Shown here: positions 23,011 to 32,939 of the stretch, in pieces
How positions within the stretch are numbered: the first letter of the stretch is position 1
Layout: each line of letters begins with the position of its first letter
NCBI GenBank assembly: GCA_031308135.1
Contig: JAHLJT010000631.1
Span: forward strand, 145,432,734-145,496,733
Length of the DNA stretch: 64,000 nt
Direction of reading: 5' to 3'
Origin: Acheta domesticus
Lineage: Eukaryota; Arthropoda; Insecta; Orthoptera; Gryllidae
Program-made: the position numbers and the translations under genes
Notes under the pieces: model-generated
What the model was told of the DNA's origin: nothing
The model's input: only the letters and a program-made list of their open reading frames with translations
Databases searched by the model: none

Positions 23011-23927
23011 TTATATTCATTTTTTTCCTTACAACAAAAAGAATTCAATTTTCAATGTGAAAATAATTTTATGTATTATCAGATATGTTTTGGAGAAAAA
23101 ATATAGAGCAATAGTGTTGCAGTTATGATTTAATTTGCATTTTTTTTATGTTTATTCCTGTTTTCCATAAAATATTCTTTTGAGATATAAATCCCTCATA
23201 AGTAAAAAAATAACAAATATAAAACTGTGTAATTATTAGGGTGTTTTTATGTAAAATCTACAAAAATTATCAAATTAACATTTTTCTGTTCAAAAATGTA
23301 TGCAATTATTAAATTGAAAAGTTATAAATTGATTAATTGTTTAAACAAATGAAAATATTGCATGTAAAGTATTTCTAACTAATTTAAAGTAGCATGTAAA
23401 GTATTTCTAACTAATTTAAAGTAGCAAAATATGCATGTTCTAAAATATTTAAGTAGTAAGGATAATAATTCTGCATTAAAATAAATTTAAAAAATTAAAT
23501 AATTCAAAAGAAGTTTTAGGGTTAAAAATTGATTGTACTGCATAATTATTTTCCTCTTTGTCGATTTTTGTTGTATATTATGAAAATATCAAAGAAAAAT
23601 ACTGAAAATTAAAACACTGAAGTAGTGTAGTAGTGAACTGTTTCTACTCCCTTACATTCTGTACTACTTAGTAACCTCGAAGAATTAAATTGAAGAAATG
23701 GTCGTTACTCATTTGTGTACGTATCTGCTAACTACATTGCAAGCTCAAAGAAACAAAATAACTCAAAGAATACTTTTCCCGAGTAGCTGTCAACTGCCTT
23801 ATGAAATGGTTTCACGAAGTAACTCCAGGATTTGGGAGAAAGACATGCTCTCATCTTGCATCTGGAAAAGCAAAGCGGCGGGTAGAATGGTCATTCAACT
23901 TAGAAATGGATAGTTCAGGCCGCTTGC
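23011..23927. mobile_element. AT-rich insertion splitting the DUF4817 transposase
   Basis: The coding text runs SVRDFARMA up to 23010 and resumes as DVPRRTV at about 23930, just as the uninterrupted family protein would. The junctions read GGCTTA on the left and GCCTTA on the right, a possible diverged duplication. The 0.9-kb insert is very AT-rich and holds a 32-bp tandem duplication (about 23359-23424). No protein or terminal repeat was recognised, so its class is unknown. Confidence 0.55.
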
Positions 23928-24050
23928 CTTAACTTCGATGTTCCACGTAGAACAGTTTAGCATATTTTGCAAAAGCAGTTATTTCGGAACGCTTTCGCTG
24001 CGGCAGCAGGAAGTGCTCTTACTGTACCACATATTACTTAAGTTAAAATA
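23925..24050 (+). pseudogene. DUF4817-type transposase, second helix-turn-helix fragment
   Basis: The translation NFDVPRRTV-stop-HILQKQLF corresponds to the family motif in which a VPxxTVWRIL-type helix follows the first module. The stop replaces the usual Trp. It is the continuation of 22723-23010 across the insertion. Confidence 0.6.
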
Positions 24051-24274
24051 ATATTTGACGGGTGGTATTGAAGTTCATGGATCTTTTACGGCATGAACAG
24101 ATATTTTTATTTAGGAAAGAATTTTTGAGGGGGGAAATATTGATATCCATCAATTAGGGCTACATCTTTGATAAACCGTTCAGCAGTTATTAAGAAATTC
24201 AAAGCCGGTTATCGTTAGTTTGAGAATTCAGAAAATGACAGCCGGGAGGATCAATTCAAATTCCAAAGATAATC

Positions 24275-24579
24275 AATAAACTCAGTATTTTCATTAACGA
24301 ATATTTTATCTTCTAAAAGCTTCTTAGTGTATCACGATATTTAGAATAATCTACAGGAGACTATCATTTACGTGGCAATCTTAAGCCCAAAGCACTAGTT
24401 CATATTAATATGTGCCAAAAATAACAATATGAGCATTCCAGGAGATTCAATCTTTTTCATAAATGTTGGATCGTGTTCATCATTTATGTTTACGCCGTCG
24501 TGTACCGTGGCTATCATTTTGAACAAAACTCGATATTCTGTACGTACATTTAAAATATTTATTGAATAGAATCTGCAAA
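24275..24579 (-). repeat. Right arm of the large inverted repeat
   Basis: Inverted partner of 21740-22056. The most conserved part (24395-24560) spans 'gccaaaaataacaatatgagc' broken by few changes and includes an open frame on the minus strand shared by both copies (MIATVHxGVNINDEHDPTFM). No known domain was recognised in that frame. Confidence 0.8.
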
Positions 24580-24649
24580 TACTTGATACTATTAAGTATT
24601 CTGGTGTAAGCAACGCGATGCTTTCCAGAATACTACTCGACTGTTTCAC

Positions 24650-24868
24650 CGTTTACGCGGAGAAACGAGGAAATGCTTAGCGCAGGTGACGCCGCTGTCT
24701 GCAGTGTCGTTGCGGCCGGCTTGAATTTCGCGCCCCGGAAGTGATTTTTAAACTCAATTTTCTCAAAGACAAAATTTTTTTCGAAAAAACTGGACCTGCC
24801 ATTCTTCATGTCTGGCAACACAGAATTTGTGGTATTTTTTTGTAACGGGAGCTTCTGGACATCCTGTA
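24650..24868 (+). mobile_element. Probable 3' end of the DUF4817 transposon
   Basis: A GC-rich segment is followed by AT-rich DNA and ends TTCTGGACATCCTGTATA. An end of the form GGxCACCCTGTA beside TA is common to insect Tc/mariner-related elements. No matching left end was located. Confidence 0.4.
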
Positions 24869-25240
24869 TATTATTAGGGATAGGCAGTTTCGATTTAGAA
24901 CTACTACGGATGAAGTACGCGACCGATTCCGCTCGGGAAGCATTTTTCTGAAAGCTCTTTTTTCATTGTCTCGTACCTGGGGTTAACGTTTTTCAATTTT
25001 TTTAGTATAAAAAAATATTTGCAATAAAATGAACAGCCGGACGATACGTGCAATTCGATTTAGATATTTGCTTCACTTCAGAATCGATTATCGAATCGAC
25101 GGGAACAGCAGAAAGCATGATGGGAACTCAACAACTCTTCTCTTTTCGCAACGACCGTTACAGGTTGCAGGTGGCAACGTGGAAGTATGCTTGGACATTT
25201 TGTGAATTCGAAGTATGCACGTTATTTTTCAGTAGAGTCC

Positions 25241-25562
25241 AAAGCCACGACAAAAATCTATTCGAGCGAGACAGTGAACTTTGGAAGTTTTGAAGCCAAA
25301 GTAGTTGCTAAAGGCATGTATTATTAATAATGTAATTATGTAAGGTATACACATATATTATAAATATGTAAGGTATACACGTATGATTTTGTTTTGTTTG
25401 GGAGTTGTACATTGTACATAACTATTTATTGAATGTTTTTGTACATTGCGATTGCTGAATACTTTTCAGCAGCTTGCAAAGCAACGCCAAGAATCTATTT
25501 GAGTGTGGCAATGAACTTTCAAATTTTGAAACCAGAGGAGTAACGAAAGGTACTTATTAATA
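25241..25562 (+). repeat. Two diverged 80-bp direct repeats, 244 bp apart
   Basis: The segments 25241-25320 and 25485-25562 align through 'aatctatt.gag.g', 'gtgaactttgg' or 'atgaactttca', 'ttttgaa.cca' and 'aaaggcatgtatta' or 'aaaggtacttatta'. Between them 'atgtaaggtatacac' is itself repeated twice (about 25340-25383). The role is unknown. They lie just upstream of the Helitron coding region and could belong to its 5' end. Confidence 0.55.
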
Positions 25563-25891
25563 CATTTGGCAATCTTGCTTTATAACTGAGTTCTTAATTG
25601 TAATTTGTAAATAGAATGACAGGTATACTGATGTTGATGAATTATAAGGGTATTAAACATTTCACCCTTACATTTTTAAAAGGGAAGAACTGTGACTTCC
25701 TTGATCTGTAAGTGTGCATTTCTTGCAATATTTTCTCTAATCAATCCTGAAAATGACTAATAAATTAAAAATTATTACAGTGCTGTAATATCGTTATAGC
25801 TAATACTTTGTAGTTTACAACTGATTTGTAATATTTATCATTTGTGGACAACATATTTATATACTGATATGATTTGTGATTTGTAGATACA

Positions 25892-28387
25892 ATGGCACGT
25901 AAGAGGTGTTTGAATTTGGAGAGCGAACGTAAGAAAAGAAAGAGAGATCAAAACAACAGAAGGTGTCCTTCACGACAAGTAAATGAAGTTGGCAGAGGAT
26001 CAGATGAACCAGATGTCTCAGTCCGCAGAGAAGAATACCAAGTACAGTCAAACAGTAGGGTGAACAAGAAGGGATGGATGCTCCGAAATGATAAAGATGT
26101 CCAGGAATATTATTTGGGAGAAATGTCTTTGTTGTGTGAGTACTGTAATGCGAGAAACTTTGCCTGTGAAAAAGTACAAGGTGGGTTTACTATTTGTTGT
26201 CACAAAGGCAAAATAAAATCTGATATTGTTCCCCCTATTGAGGTTCCTGAACTCATACAGAAGTTAATTACCAAAAATGATGAACAATCAAGACATTACT
26301 TGAATAACATTAGAAATTAAAACAATGATCTAGCATTTGCCTCTGTGCAAGCAAATATTTCAACTTTCAGAAAACGTGGGCCTTACTGTTATAAAATTCA
26401 TGGACAAATGTACCATTCAGTGGGAACACTACATCCCAATAATGACAATCCTCCAAAGTACGCAGGTCTCTTTATTCTAGACTCGGACTCAGCTTTACAA
26501 GTCAGAATGAATGAAAGTAGTAATAAGGAATGTGACACGGATTTAATGTCTTTACTGATGCACATGCTTCACAGTGTCAATCCCTATGCGAAATTGTTTA
26601 AACATATGGTTGACGTGGAAGCAAATTTGAAGCAAACCTGTTCTGATTCTGTTCCTACTTACCATATAACTTTTTCTGCGGACAATACTTTTGATAAAAG
26701 ACGTTACAATCCATCTACAACTGGTGAAATTGCCGCTGTATTTCTAAGTGACGATGGAGCTCCCCCCAACAATATTTCTTTCACGATTCATTCCAAAGCA
26801 TCTGGTCATCAGGTTAAAAGAATTTCTGCTCTCAACCCTCATACTGATCCCATGTCTTATCCATTACTTTTTTCCATGTGGAGCACCATCGTGGAAGCTT
26901 GGGCTGAGTCATTATTCTGTCCATACCACCTCGGTTCGTAATGTTGGTACTCAGTTGCAGTACTATTCTTACCGCTTAGCAGTAAGAGATGGTTTCAGTA
27001 TTTACACAGTTCTGGCAGATTGTTCCAACAATACGTTGTAGATGCTTACGTCAAAGTTGAGGGTTCAAGAATTGCATATGTGATGTCGCATCAGAAGCAA
27101 CTAAGAGCTGAAAACTACAAAGGACTGATGGATTTCCTCTCTTCAGAAGCTCATGAACGAGGTATACGTCCTGGAATACCAGTGGTTCTACCATCTACTT
27201 TCATAGGGAGTTCCAGGAACATGCTCCAAAATTATCAAGATGCCATATCTATTGTAGCACGTTTTGGGAAACCTGACTTATTTATTACTTTTACTGCTAA
27301 TCCCAAGTGGAAAGAAATAGTTAATAATGTACCTTCCTACCAAAAATCTGAAAATAGACCTGATTTAGTTTCTGGAGTGTTTTATCAAAAATTAATAGCT
27401 CTGATGTCGGAAATTACGGAAGGGCATATCTTTGGTGTAGTCACTGCTCATGTGCACGTTATAGAATTTCAAAAGAGGGGTTTGCCACATGCACACATTT
27501 TAGTTGTCTTAAAAGATGAAGACAAGATAAGAGAGGTAGAAGACATTGATTCTATTGTGACGGCTGAATTACCAGATGTGTCTGTAGATCCACAACTGCA
27601 CAACATTGTGAGTAGGTGCATGATACATGGACCATGCGGTTCTTTAAATCCAGCTGCTCCATGCATGGAAAATGGAACCTGCACTAAGGGTTATCCCAAA
27701 GAATTTGTTGCAGAAACGCACAGCAATATTAATGGGTACCCCCTATATCGAAGAAGAAATGACAATAAAATTGTAGTGCGTAATGGTGTTCAGGTAGACA
27801 ACAGATGGATCGTGCCATACAACCCGTACTTGACGTTAAGATTCAATGCCCATATAAATGTTGAAGTCTGCAGTTCTATAAGGTGCATAAAGTATGTATT
27901 CAAATATATTTATAAGGGCCATGACTGTGCTGCACTTAAAATTAGACAAAATGCAGAAAATGAGGCAACTATGTCAGTAGATGAGGCTTCTGCTCACATC
28001 AATACTCACTATGTGAGTCCAGCAGAAGCAGTTTGGCGTCTCCACGAAAGGTATATGCAGAAGAAATCTCACTCAATAGAGAGATTACCGGTACATTTGC
28101 CACAGGAACATATTGTATATTTTCAAGCAGGAAATGAAAGAGAAGCATTGAATAGTGCCAATGCAAGAGAAACGAAGTTGACAGGATGGTTTGCATTAAA
28201 TAAAACTGATGTGTTTGCAAAAGACATTCTGTATAAAGATATCCCAGAACATTACATATGGTCAAATAATAACTGGCAAAAAAGGAAGAGATCGAGCAAG
28301 TGCATTGGAAGAATGTTCACTGTAAATCCTTCTGATAGAGAGAGATTCTTCCTTCGCATTTTACTTCTGCATAGAAAGGGGATTCAT
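25892..28387 (+). pseudogene. Helitron Rep: zinc finger and HUH nickase
   Basis: The N-terminus is basic (MARKRCLNLESERKKRKRD). It is followed by a Cys cluster, MSLLCEYCNARNFACEK and FTICCHKGK, typical of animal Helitrons. A TAA at 26318 replaces the Tyr of the RxYNN motif, after which FRKRGPYCYKIHGQMYH continues. The nickase core has EFQKRGLPHAHILVVL (HUH motif, near 27490) and CIKYVFKYIYKGHD (paired catalytic Tyr, near 27890-27910). Frames change near 26870 and 27015 (which restores the frame) and near 28385. Rep nicks the ends of the element and starts rolling-circle transposition. Confidence 0.95.
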
Positions 28388-29293
28388 CATATGAGGAGCT
28401 TAAAACAATTAATGGACAAGAATGTGAAACTTTCTTCTTGGCTGCTAAAGCTCTACATCTGGTAGAGGATGATGAAGAATGGAATGATTGTCTTGACGAA
28501 GCATCATTGTTTCACATGCCTCAAAAGCTGAGACAGTTGTTTGCATACATATGCGTATTTTGCAATCCTTCAAACATCAAAGATATGTGGGAAAAGTTTA
28601 AAAATTATTCATGTGAGGATTTCAAATTAAGTCACAATGATGAATTCAGTCAACATTTGGCATTGTCTGAAATTAACAATATTCTTAAATCTCATGGTTT
28701 AAATTGTTCCAAACTCAATCTACCTGAACCTCTTCTGAATTTACAGCGCTCATCATTTGTGTTCAATAAAGAAGATGAAATTCAGAAAGGAAAGGCATTG
28801 TATGCCTCTCTGAATCACGAACAAAAGACCATTGTAGATGAAGTATTAGGATGCATTAAATCTGGACATTCAAAATGTTGGTTTGTAGATGGCCCAGGAG
28901 GAACAGGAAAAACTTTCATTTATAAATGCATTTTACACATTCTTAGAGGAGAAACCAAAATTGTTTTTCCTGTTGCTTGGACAGGCATAGCTGCAACTTT
29001 ATTGGAAGGTGGTCGAACAGCACACAGCATTTTCAAGTTCCCAATTCCTATGCTGGAAAATTCAGTATCTTCTTTGAGACCTAATTCGACAGAGGCTGAT
29101 AATTTACGAAAGACACATTTTATTATCTGGGATGAAGTTTCAATGGTACCAAGAGTGGCATTAACTGTAGTAAACAAACATCTACAAGATATCATGCAAT
29201 CACAGGAACAATTTGGAGGTAAATGTATCCTCTTTGGTGGTGATTTTAGACAAATCCTTCCGGTTGTACGTAGAGGAAACAGGGTTACCATTT
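28388..29293 (+). pseudogene. Helitron PIF1-like helicase, first part
   Basis: It opens SYEELKTINGQECETFF, then LVEDDEEWNDCLDEASLF, both standard at the Rep-helicase join. Motif I is VDGPGGTGKTFIYK (Walker A, near 28893-28916). Motif Ia is PVAWTGIAATLL, motif II FIIWDEVSMV (Walker B) and motif III LFGGDFRQILPVV. The frame is open until it hits the Penelope insertion after GNRVTI. The original reading continues at 32001. The helicase unwinds DNA during strand transfer. Confidence 0.95.
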
Positions 29294-29387
29294 ATAAAGC
29301 ATTGAAGGCTTTCACGGCCGGAGTCAATATTCTTGATGTCTTCCGGGCTGATGGGCCGTGGTCCAATTGGCTTGGAACTGCCAAACG

Positions 29388-29418
29388 TTTCGCCCACGAC
29401 TACGGTGGGCATCTTCAG
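29388..29418 (-). ncRNA. Hammerhead-like core in the left Penelope copy
   Basis: On the minus strand: CTGAAGA (29412-29418), one extra T, a 6-bp stem (GCCCAC/GTGGGC, 29405-29410 with 29392-29397), then GAAA (29388-29391). The layout mirrors the right copy. The extra T between CTGAAGA and the stem is unusual for a canonical hammerhead. Confidence 0.4.
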
Positions 29419-29599
29419 TGGCGAGGTCTCGGGCGAAGTGTCCGGGACAGCGGCTTACTGGCGACTGACGTCGTGCTGGTCTCGTCCGCGGTATTAATAG
29501 GCCGCGGGTGGTGGTAGCGGAGGGGGTGGTTTCGCCAGTGCCCTCTGGAATACAAAGCCTGGCGACGATTTTGTGACGTAAGCACGAGTAGGCCCACGA

Positions 29600-31010
29600 A
29601 GAGACTCTCCGGCCGGATACTCCGTGTGTTATGCGTGTTGCTATGTTGTGTTGGTTGTGATTTTTCAGCAATTTGATTATTTTTATTTACAGAAATTCGA
29701 ACTTGGTAAGTACAATTTATTAACAGTAGTTTCTGATTAAGTTAACTTTACGTCTTAGATCTAAAATTAAGGCAAATATAAGCAAATGATATATTTGTGC
29801 TTCAATTTGTAAAAATGTGTTACGAGGTTTCTAGGTTATTGTGCATATTGATCATACAGTGTTTAGGAGTTAAGTGATTAGACAGTAAACATATGTTAAA
29901 AAATTCGTAACTACTCATACCCTCGTTGTTTCATTTGCAGCTCATCACAATAATGCCTTTCAAGTATTGTGTACCCAATTGTAAAGGCAACTACCGAAAC
30001 GGCCGTGCTGTTAGTGTGTCCAGCTTTCCCAATGAGAAAGAACCAAGGAGTGCGTGGATCAAAGCCATTTGTAGAGAGAAAACTTTCATACCTAACAATA
30101 ACTCAAGGATAGGTATTTAAAAAAATGTTTTAAACTTGCAAACGTTGGTGACAGTAATAGTGATAGTAATAGTTGTGGTGATAGTTATTGAATTGTTGAA
30201 AAATGAATTCAATCTTTGCCTCATCAACAATTAATATCGTCTCATCTACATATTTAACACAAAATATTACTTTATTTTGACTTAAGATAACTGTGTCTGC
30301 TGCTTAACCGATTCAGAAAAGAGATAACTCATGGGTCCCCTGTTTTGGTTTGTAACAAGAATCATTGAACTTGAAGAATTTGTTATTCAACATTAATCTA
30401 CTTGCTAGCAGGATCTCCTCATTCGGCATTTTAAATAAATTTTACTTATCAAGTTTTTCGTTCAGAGCTTCAAATATTACGTTATGTGGAATGTCTTATG
30501 TGTTTTAATATTTACATAATTGTTACGTGATATCTCAACTCGAAATCTAGTCTGCAGCATGATTCTACTTCTGTACTTTTCTTTCCCAAAATATTTTAAA
30601 TCTCCTATTCTGTAAAAATAATGATTGTGTGTATTAATGTAGGAATATATATGCATACGTACTGAGAAACTACTTAAATATTCTTGTTGTGTTATACAAA
30701 CTATCTATTGAGTAATATATGTAAATTGTGACATGATTTTCTTCAAAATAAATCACTATTTCTAAAATTAATCAAAGTGTATTTTTATTAACTTCTGATT
30801 TTAATTTTGTTGATAAATGTAAAAAAAATTATACATTTTTTTCTTTCAAAGAAACATTGTCCTGAAATAAAAGCAACATATTTCTAAAAATATGAATCCT
30901 TCAATTTTCGTTACCCAAATCTATTGGTGGAAAATGAAGTGCCAGGGAGAAATATATTGTGAAATGCTGTTGTTATTAAGTTCAAGTTCAGCATAGATCG
31001 TAGGCCCATG
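29600..31010 (+). other. Foreign segment carried inside the Penelope-like element
   Basis: It is bordered on both sides by 'gtaggccca'-type words of the element (29588 and 31001). It contains a CpG-rich stretch, a splice donor GTAAGT at 29705, the THAP exon, and about 870 bp of AT-rich DNA with no coding signal. It looks like the 5' part of a host gene copied with its introns. The boundaries are approximate. Confidence 0.5.
29941..30113 (+). CDS. THAP-domain exon (partial)
   Basis: The exon follows a strong 3' splice site (tttcatttgcag, ending 29940) and ends before GTATTT at about 30113. The start ATG (29953) gives MPFKYCVPNCKGNYRNGRA, then VSVSSFPNEKEPRSAWIKAI and CREKTFIPNNNSRIG. This is the N-terminal half of a THAP zinc finger: C-x4-C, the conserved Phe-Pro, and the Trp of the core. 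The remaining Cys and His would lie in the next exon, which is not seen. THAP proteins bind DNA; some are host factors, some transposases. It sits within the Penelope-like insertion, so it is probably a captured fragment rather than a working gene. Confidence 0.7.
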
Positions 31011-31029
31011 GCGGGGCTGTTGGGCCTAC

Positions 31030-31438
31030 TCATCGTGCCGTCATTGGCAAGATGGCTGCCCGTCGCCAGGCTTTGTATTCTAGAGGGCACTGGTTTCGCG
31101 CGCTGGCTTCTGATTGGCTGTCGCTTTGCGGGCTGGCTTGCGATTGGGCATCGACTGAGATGGGAGTGGCGCTGGGAATTTTGTTACTGTAAGGTTTTGT
31201 CTTGGTGTTACGGGGTACGGGATGCCAAACGGAACTGATTTTGACTCCTTCTTCTTTCCTGTTGAAATTGTTCGGATGTTTCAAAATTTCTATGGCTTCC
31301 CGTTGTAAGCGGGCGTGGTAGTGGTTTGTTGCGGATAAAATCTCGGTGTTTTCGAATAAGATGTCATGTTCTTTTCCCGAAAGAGCATGTTCAGCGACCG
31401 CGGATCTGTCAGTGTAGCCGAAGCGGCAGTTTCGTTTA
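31030..31438 (-). pseudogene. Penelope-like endonuclease C-terminal region, left palindrome arm
   Basis: Read on the minus strand it gives RSAVAEHALSGKEHDILFEN, AIEILKHPNNFNRKEEGVK and SSVWHPVPRNTKTKPYSNK. These are the residues that follow the GIY-YIG nuclease in Penelope-like elements. The catalytic GIY-YIG motif is not included. The reading frame continues into an inverted terminal segment (QCPLEYKAWRR). It is the mirror copy of 31455-31914. Confidence 0.7.
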
Positions 31439-31802
31439 CTCGCCTTACAGAACATAAACGAAACTGCCGCTTCGGCTACACCGACAGATCCGCGGTCGCT
31501 GAACATGCTCTTTCGGGAAAAGAACATGACATCTTATTCGAAAACACCGAGATTTTATCCGCAACAAACCACTACCACGCCCGCTTACAACGGGAAGCCA
31601 TAGAAATTTTGAAACATCCGAACAATTTCAACAGGAAAGAAGAAGGAGTCAAAATCAGTTCCGTTTGGCATCCCGTACCCCGTAACACCAAGACAAAACC
31701 TTACAGTAACAAAATTCCCAGCGCCACTCCCATCTCAGTCGATGCCCAATCGCAAGCCAGCCCGCGAAGTGACAGCCAATCAGAAGCCAGCGCGCGAAAC
31801 CA
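31091..31802. repeat. Near-perfect palindrome with 348-bp arms and 16-nt spacer
   Basis: Arms 31091-31438 and 31455-31802 are reverse complements of each other with about three mismatches seen by eye. The spacer is 31439-31454. Both arms carry the Penelope endonuclease tail, so two element copies face head to head. Confidence 0.9.
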
Positions 31803-31914
31803 CCCCCTCCGCTACCACCACCCGCGGCCTATTAATACCGCGGACGAGACCAGCACGACGTCAGTCGCCAGTAAGCCGCTGTCCCGGACACTTCGCCCGA
31901 GACCTCGCCACTGA
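31455..31914 (+). pseudogene. Penelope-like endonuclease C-terminal region, right palindrome arm
   Basis: The + strand encodes the same residues as the left arm (TDRSAVAEHALSGKEHDI, NHYHARLQREAIEILKHP), but then runs on as ASARNHPLRYHHPRPINTAD and into the terminal repeat with the hammerhead-like core. This join, coding tail to terminal repeat, is likely the normal 3' structure of the element. The reverse transcriptase and nuclease catalytic core are missing. Confidence 0.7.
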
Positions 31915-31946
31915 AGATGCCCACCGCAGTCGTGGGCGAAACGTTT
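31911..31946 (+). ncRNA. Hammerhead-like core in the right Penelope copy
   Basis: CTGAAGA (31911-31917), then a 6-bp stem GCCCAC/GTGGGC (31919-31924 with 31932-31937) closed by a 7-nt loop, then GAAA (31938-31941) and CGTTT. CTGAnGA plus GAAA are the hammerhead core boxes, and Penelope-like elements are known to carry hammerheads in their terminal repeats. An unpaired T at 31918 weakens the match. Confidence 0.45.
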
Positions 31947-32000
31947 GGCAGTTCCAAGCCAATTGGACCACGGCCCATCAGCCCGGAAGACATCAAGAAT

Positions 32001-32918
32001 AGGGTTACCATTTGTGAAGAAGTATTAAAATCATCGGAATTGTGGCCATTTGTACATTAATACAAACTCACCAGGAACATGAGAGCACAAGGAGACACAG
32101 CCTTCAGTGAGTGGTTAATTAAACTAGGAAATGGTACCCTTCCTATGTATGAAGAAATATCACCAGTTGCAATAGAAATACCACCCCAGTGTATTTACCG
32201 AGATGATATAGTTACTCACATTTTTGATAAATTGGTTGAAGGTGGAAATAGCGAATATTGTTATAATAGAGCTATTCTATGCCCCAAAAATGAAGATTGT
32301 TTGATGATAAATAGTCGAGTAGTAACAGAAATTATCAAGGGGGATTCAAAAACATATTTAAGCATAGATTCAGTTGTTTTAACAGAAAAAGAAAGTGACA
32401 AACAGCTATATCCCACAGAATTCTTGAACACTTTAAATCCTTCAGGACTGCCTCCACACAAATTGACATTGAAAATTGGTGCGGTTGTTATGTTAGTGAG
32501 AAATCTGGATGCTGAAAAGGGATTGGTGAATGGTACAAGAATGGTAGTTAAAAGAATGCATAGGAATTTGATTGAAACAGAAGTAATTATAGCAGGAAAG
32601 ACTAACTCGCAGACAGTACTCATACCAAGAATAGAGTTAATGCCTTCAGACCCTACAATGCCATTTATGATGAAAAGACGTCAATTTCCAATCCGTTTGT
32701 CTTTTGCTATGACAATAAACAAATCGCAAGGCCCAACATTTGATAAGATAGGTATTTATCTTCGTTCACCAGTTTTCACACATGGTCAACTCTATGTCAG
32801 TTTTTCACGAGTAAAATCCTTACATGATGTAAAAGTGGAAATTGTAAAATCCAGTGTACAAGGAGATTTCAATTGTAAATATTACACATCTAATGTTATC
32901 TACAAAGAAATATTGTAA
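32001..32918 (+). pseudogene. Helitron PIF1-like helicase, second part
   Basis: It resumes RVTICEEVLKSSELWPF, has a TAA at 32058-32060, then KLTRNMRAQGD, the helicase motif IV region. Further motifs are GLPPHKLTLKIGAVVMLVRN, LVNGTRMVVKRM, and FPIRLSFAMTINKSQGPTFD (motif V/VI region), then GQLYVSFSRVKS. The end CKYYTSNVIYKEIL-stop matches the usual Helitron C-terminus in place. Only the one nonsense codon mars this half, so much of the decay lies upstream. Confidence 0.95.
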
Positions 32919-32939
32919 GATATTAATTTTACTTTAGAA

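Larger units (their letters stand above)
29294..32000. mobile_element. Penelope-like element, rearranged, inserted in the Helitron helicase
   Basis: A perfect 13-bp duplication, AGGGTTACCATTT, brackets 2707 bp (29281-29293 and 32001-32013). The outer parts are inverted copies: 29328-29545 reads as the reverse complement of about 31800-32000. The right half encodes the C-terminal part of the Penelope endonuclease region (EHALSGKEHDILFENTEILS, then REAIEILKHPNNFNRKEEG). The middle (about 29600-31010) is foreign, with a THAP-domain exon. There is no reverse transcriptase. Penelope-like elements often carry inverted or tandem terminal repeats with hammerhead ribozymes. The family call rests on the EN tail and terminal motifs. 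Confidence 0.8.

Noticed and set aside
24395..24649. 84-codon minus-strand frame as a gene
   Set aside because: It lies in a repeated inverted arm with a second, truncated copy at 21.8 kb and no recognisable domain. It is kept only as part of the repeat.
28999..29412. Minus-strand frames within the Helitron helicase
   Set aside because: They are antisense to a protein with all helicase motifs on the + strand.
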